Of a stretch of 64,000 bases of DNA, positions 63,242 through 64,000 are shown one piece after another (positions within the stretch are counted from its first letter, which is position 1; each line of letters starts with the position of its first letter). The translations under genes and the position numbers were made by a program. The notes under the pieces were generated by a model. The model was not told the origin of the DNA, ran no database searches, and saw only the letters and a list, made by a program, of their open reading frames with translations. This stretch comes from CAIKMD01 sp963729935 (GTDB lineage: Bacteria > Pseudomonadota > Alphaproteobacteria > ATCC43930 > CGMCC-115725), in assembly GCA_963729935.1 (NCBI GenBank), contig CAVSPW010000010.1, forward strand, positions 62,001 to 126,000, in the 5' to 3' direction.

Positions 63242-64000
63242 ATGGCGAACGCCCTGAGTTACGATTACATCATCGTCGGCGCCGGCTCGGCCGGGTGCTG
63301 CCTCGCCCACCGGCTGACCGAGGACACGGATGTCCGCGTCATGCTGCTCGAGGCGGGCGGCTGGGACCGCGATCCGCTCATCCACATCCCCTTGGGATGG
63401 GGCAAGATCTTCGAGGAGCGGCTGCATGACTGGATGTATTTCACCGAGGCCGAGCCCGGCCTCGACGGGCGCAGCATCGAATGCGCGCGCGGCAAGGTGA
63501 TCGGCGGCTCCTCCTCGATCAACGTGATGGGCTATGTCCGCGGCAATCGCGGCGATTACGACCGCTGGGCCGAGAGCGGCCTCACGCAATGGTCCTACGC
63601 GCAGGCGCTGCCCTATTTCAAGCGCCAGGAAAGCTGGGAAGGCGGCGCCAGCGAGTATCGCGGCGGCGACGGGCCGATCGCGACGCGCTACACCCGCTAC
63701 GAGGACCCGCTGATCGAGGCTTTCCGCGAAGCCGGCGCGATGCTCGGCCATCCGTCCACCGAGGATTATAACGGCGCCGAGCAGCACGGCTTCGGCCGCA
63801 CCCAGGCGAATATCGCCAAGGGAAGGCGCGCCAGCACGGCCTCGGCCTATCTGCGCCCCGCCTTGCCGCGCAAGAACCTCCAGGTCGAGACGCAAGCGTT
63901 CGTCACCCGCATCGTCTTCGAGGGCAATCGCGCGGTCGGCGTCGAATATCGCAAGGACGGACAGAGCACGGTGCTGCGCGCCGAGCGCGAGGTGCTGCTC
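63242..64000 (+). CDS. GMC-family FAD oxidoreductase (choline dehydrogenase-like), 3' end outside window
   Basis: The ATG at 63242 opens a frame that is still open at the window end (253 codons seen). The FAD motif is YDYIIVGAGSAGCCLAHRL near the N-terminus, followed by LLEAGGWD, and GMC signature 1 is CARGKVIGGSSSINVMGYV. RGNRGDYDRWAESGL is also typical. Members oxidise alcohols such as choline, glucose or aryl and polyethylene glycols. The substrate cannot be judged from this part. The catalytic His lies beyond the window. Confidence 0.92.
   Translation, partial: MANALSYDYIIVGAGSAGCCLAHRLTEDTDVRVMLLEAGGWDRDPLIHIPLGWGKIFEERLHDWMYFTEAEPGLDGRSIECARGKVIGGSSSINVMGYVRGNRGDYDRWAESGLTQWSYAQALPYFKRQESWEGGASEYRGGDGPIATRYTRYEDPLIEAFREAGAMLGHPSTEDYNGAEQHGFGRTQANIAKGRRASTASAYLRPALPRKNLQVETQAFVTRIVFEGNRAVGVEYRKDGQSTVLRAEREVLL

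Overview
The window is a GC-rich stretch of an alphaproteobacterial chromosome. The evidence is a Caulobacter-type cpa/tad pilus locus, the dgt-argS-SPOR-nagZ-S2P-scpA-scpB-tatB-tatC-serS-surE-pcm gene order, secDF-yajC beside an NDUFAF3-like gene, and a GAAC-N7-GAAC LexA box between ssb and uvrA. An interspersed repeat near 1.45 kb looks like one I associate with Hyphomicrobiales. I would not go below class level with confidence. No rRNA, tRNA or CRISPR array was seen.

Layout. 1-2.2 kb: 3' part of a SPOR-domain protein, an interspersed repeat and a small gene. 2.5-11.4 kb: a compact minus-strand Flp pilus locus (flp, cpaA, B, C, D, E, F, tadB, tadC), with a divergent receiver-less winged-helix regulator at 11.6 kb. 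12.3-23 kb: mixed genes (polytopic membrane protein, two small exported proteins, split chromate transporter, PncC, two tandem NTF2-like proteins, MntH, a frameshifted RRM gene, an OmpA porin, an old yellow enzyme). 22.9-26.2 kb: coaD-gyrA. 26.5-30.7 kb: a Tat-exported thiamine-diphosphate enzyme with a c-type cytochrome, then a LysR regulator divergent from a SnoaL-like gene. 30.7-39.2 kb: ssb, uvrA-trmFO, AhpD-like, NrtS, an NDUFAF6-like protein, a CWC protein, a 30-residue membrane peptide with a Urate_ox_N protein, and sodB. 39.3-43.7 kb: NDUFAF3-like, secF, secD, yajC and DUF815.

43.7-48.4 kb looks like an inserted accessory block. A TAXI receptor, its fused TRAP permease and an alpha/beta hydrolase sit between a 5' lipoprotein remnant and a 3' histidine-kinase remnant. 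48.5-62.1 kb is a long minus-strand housekeeping run with several 4-nt start/stop overlaps. It is interrupted by a ROK kinase preceded by a short ORF resembling the start of 6-phosphogluconate dehydrogenase. 62.1-64 kb holds a small membrane protein, a GIY-YIG gene framed by a 29-bp inverted repeat, and the start of a GMC oxidoreductase.

Three conserved genes (RRM, secD, nagZ) each carry one apparent 1-base indel. secD function is normally indispensable for healthy growth, so I read at least that one as an assembly error. Annotations there should bridge the frames. The most novel leads are the repeat-framed GIY-YIG unit and the exported ThDP enzyme/cytochrome c pair.
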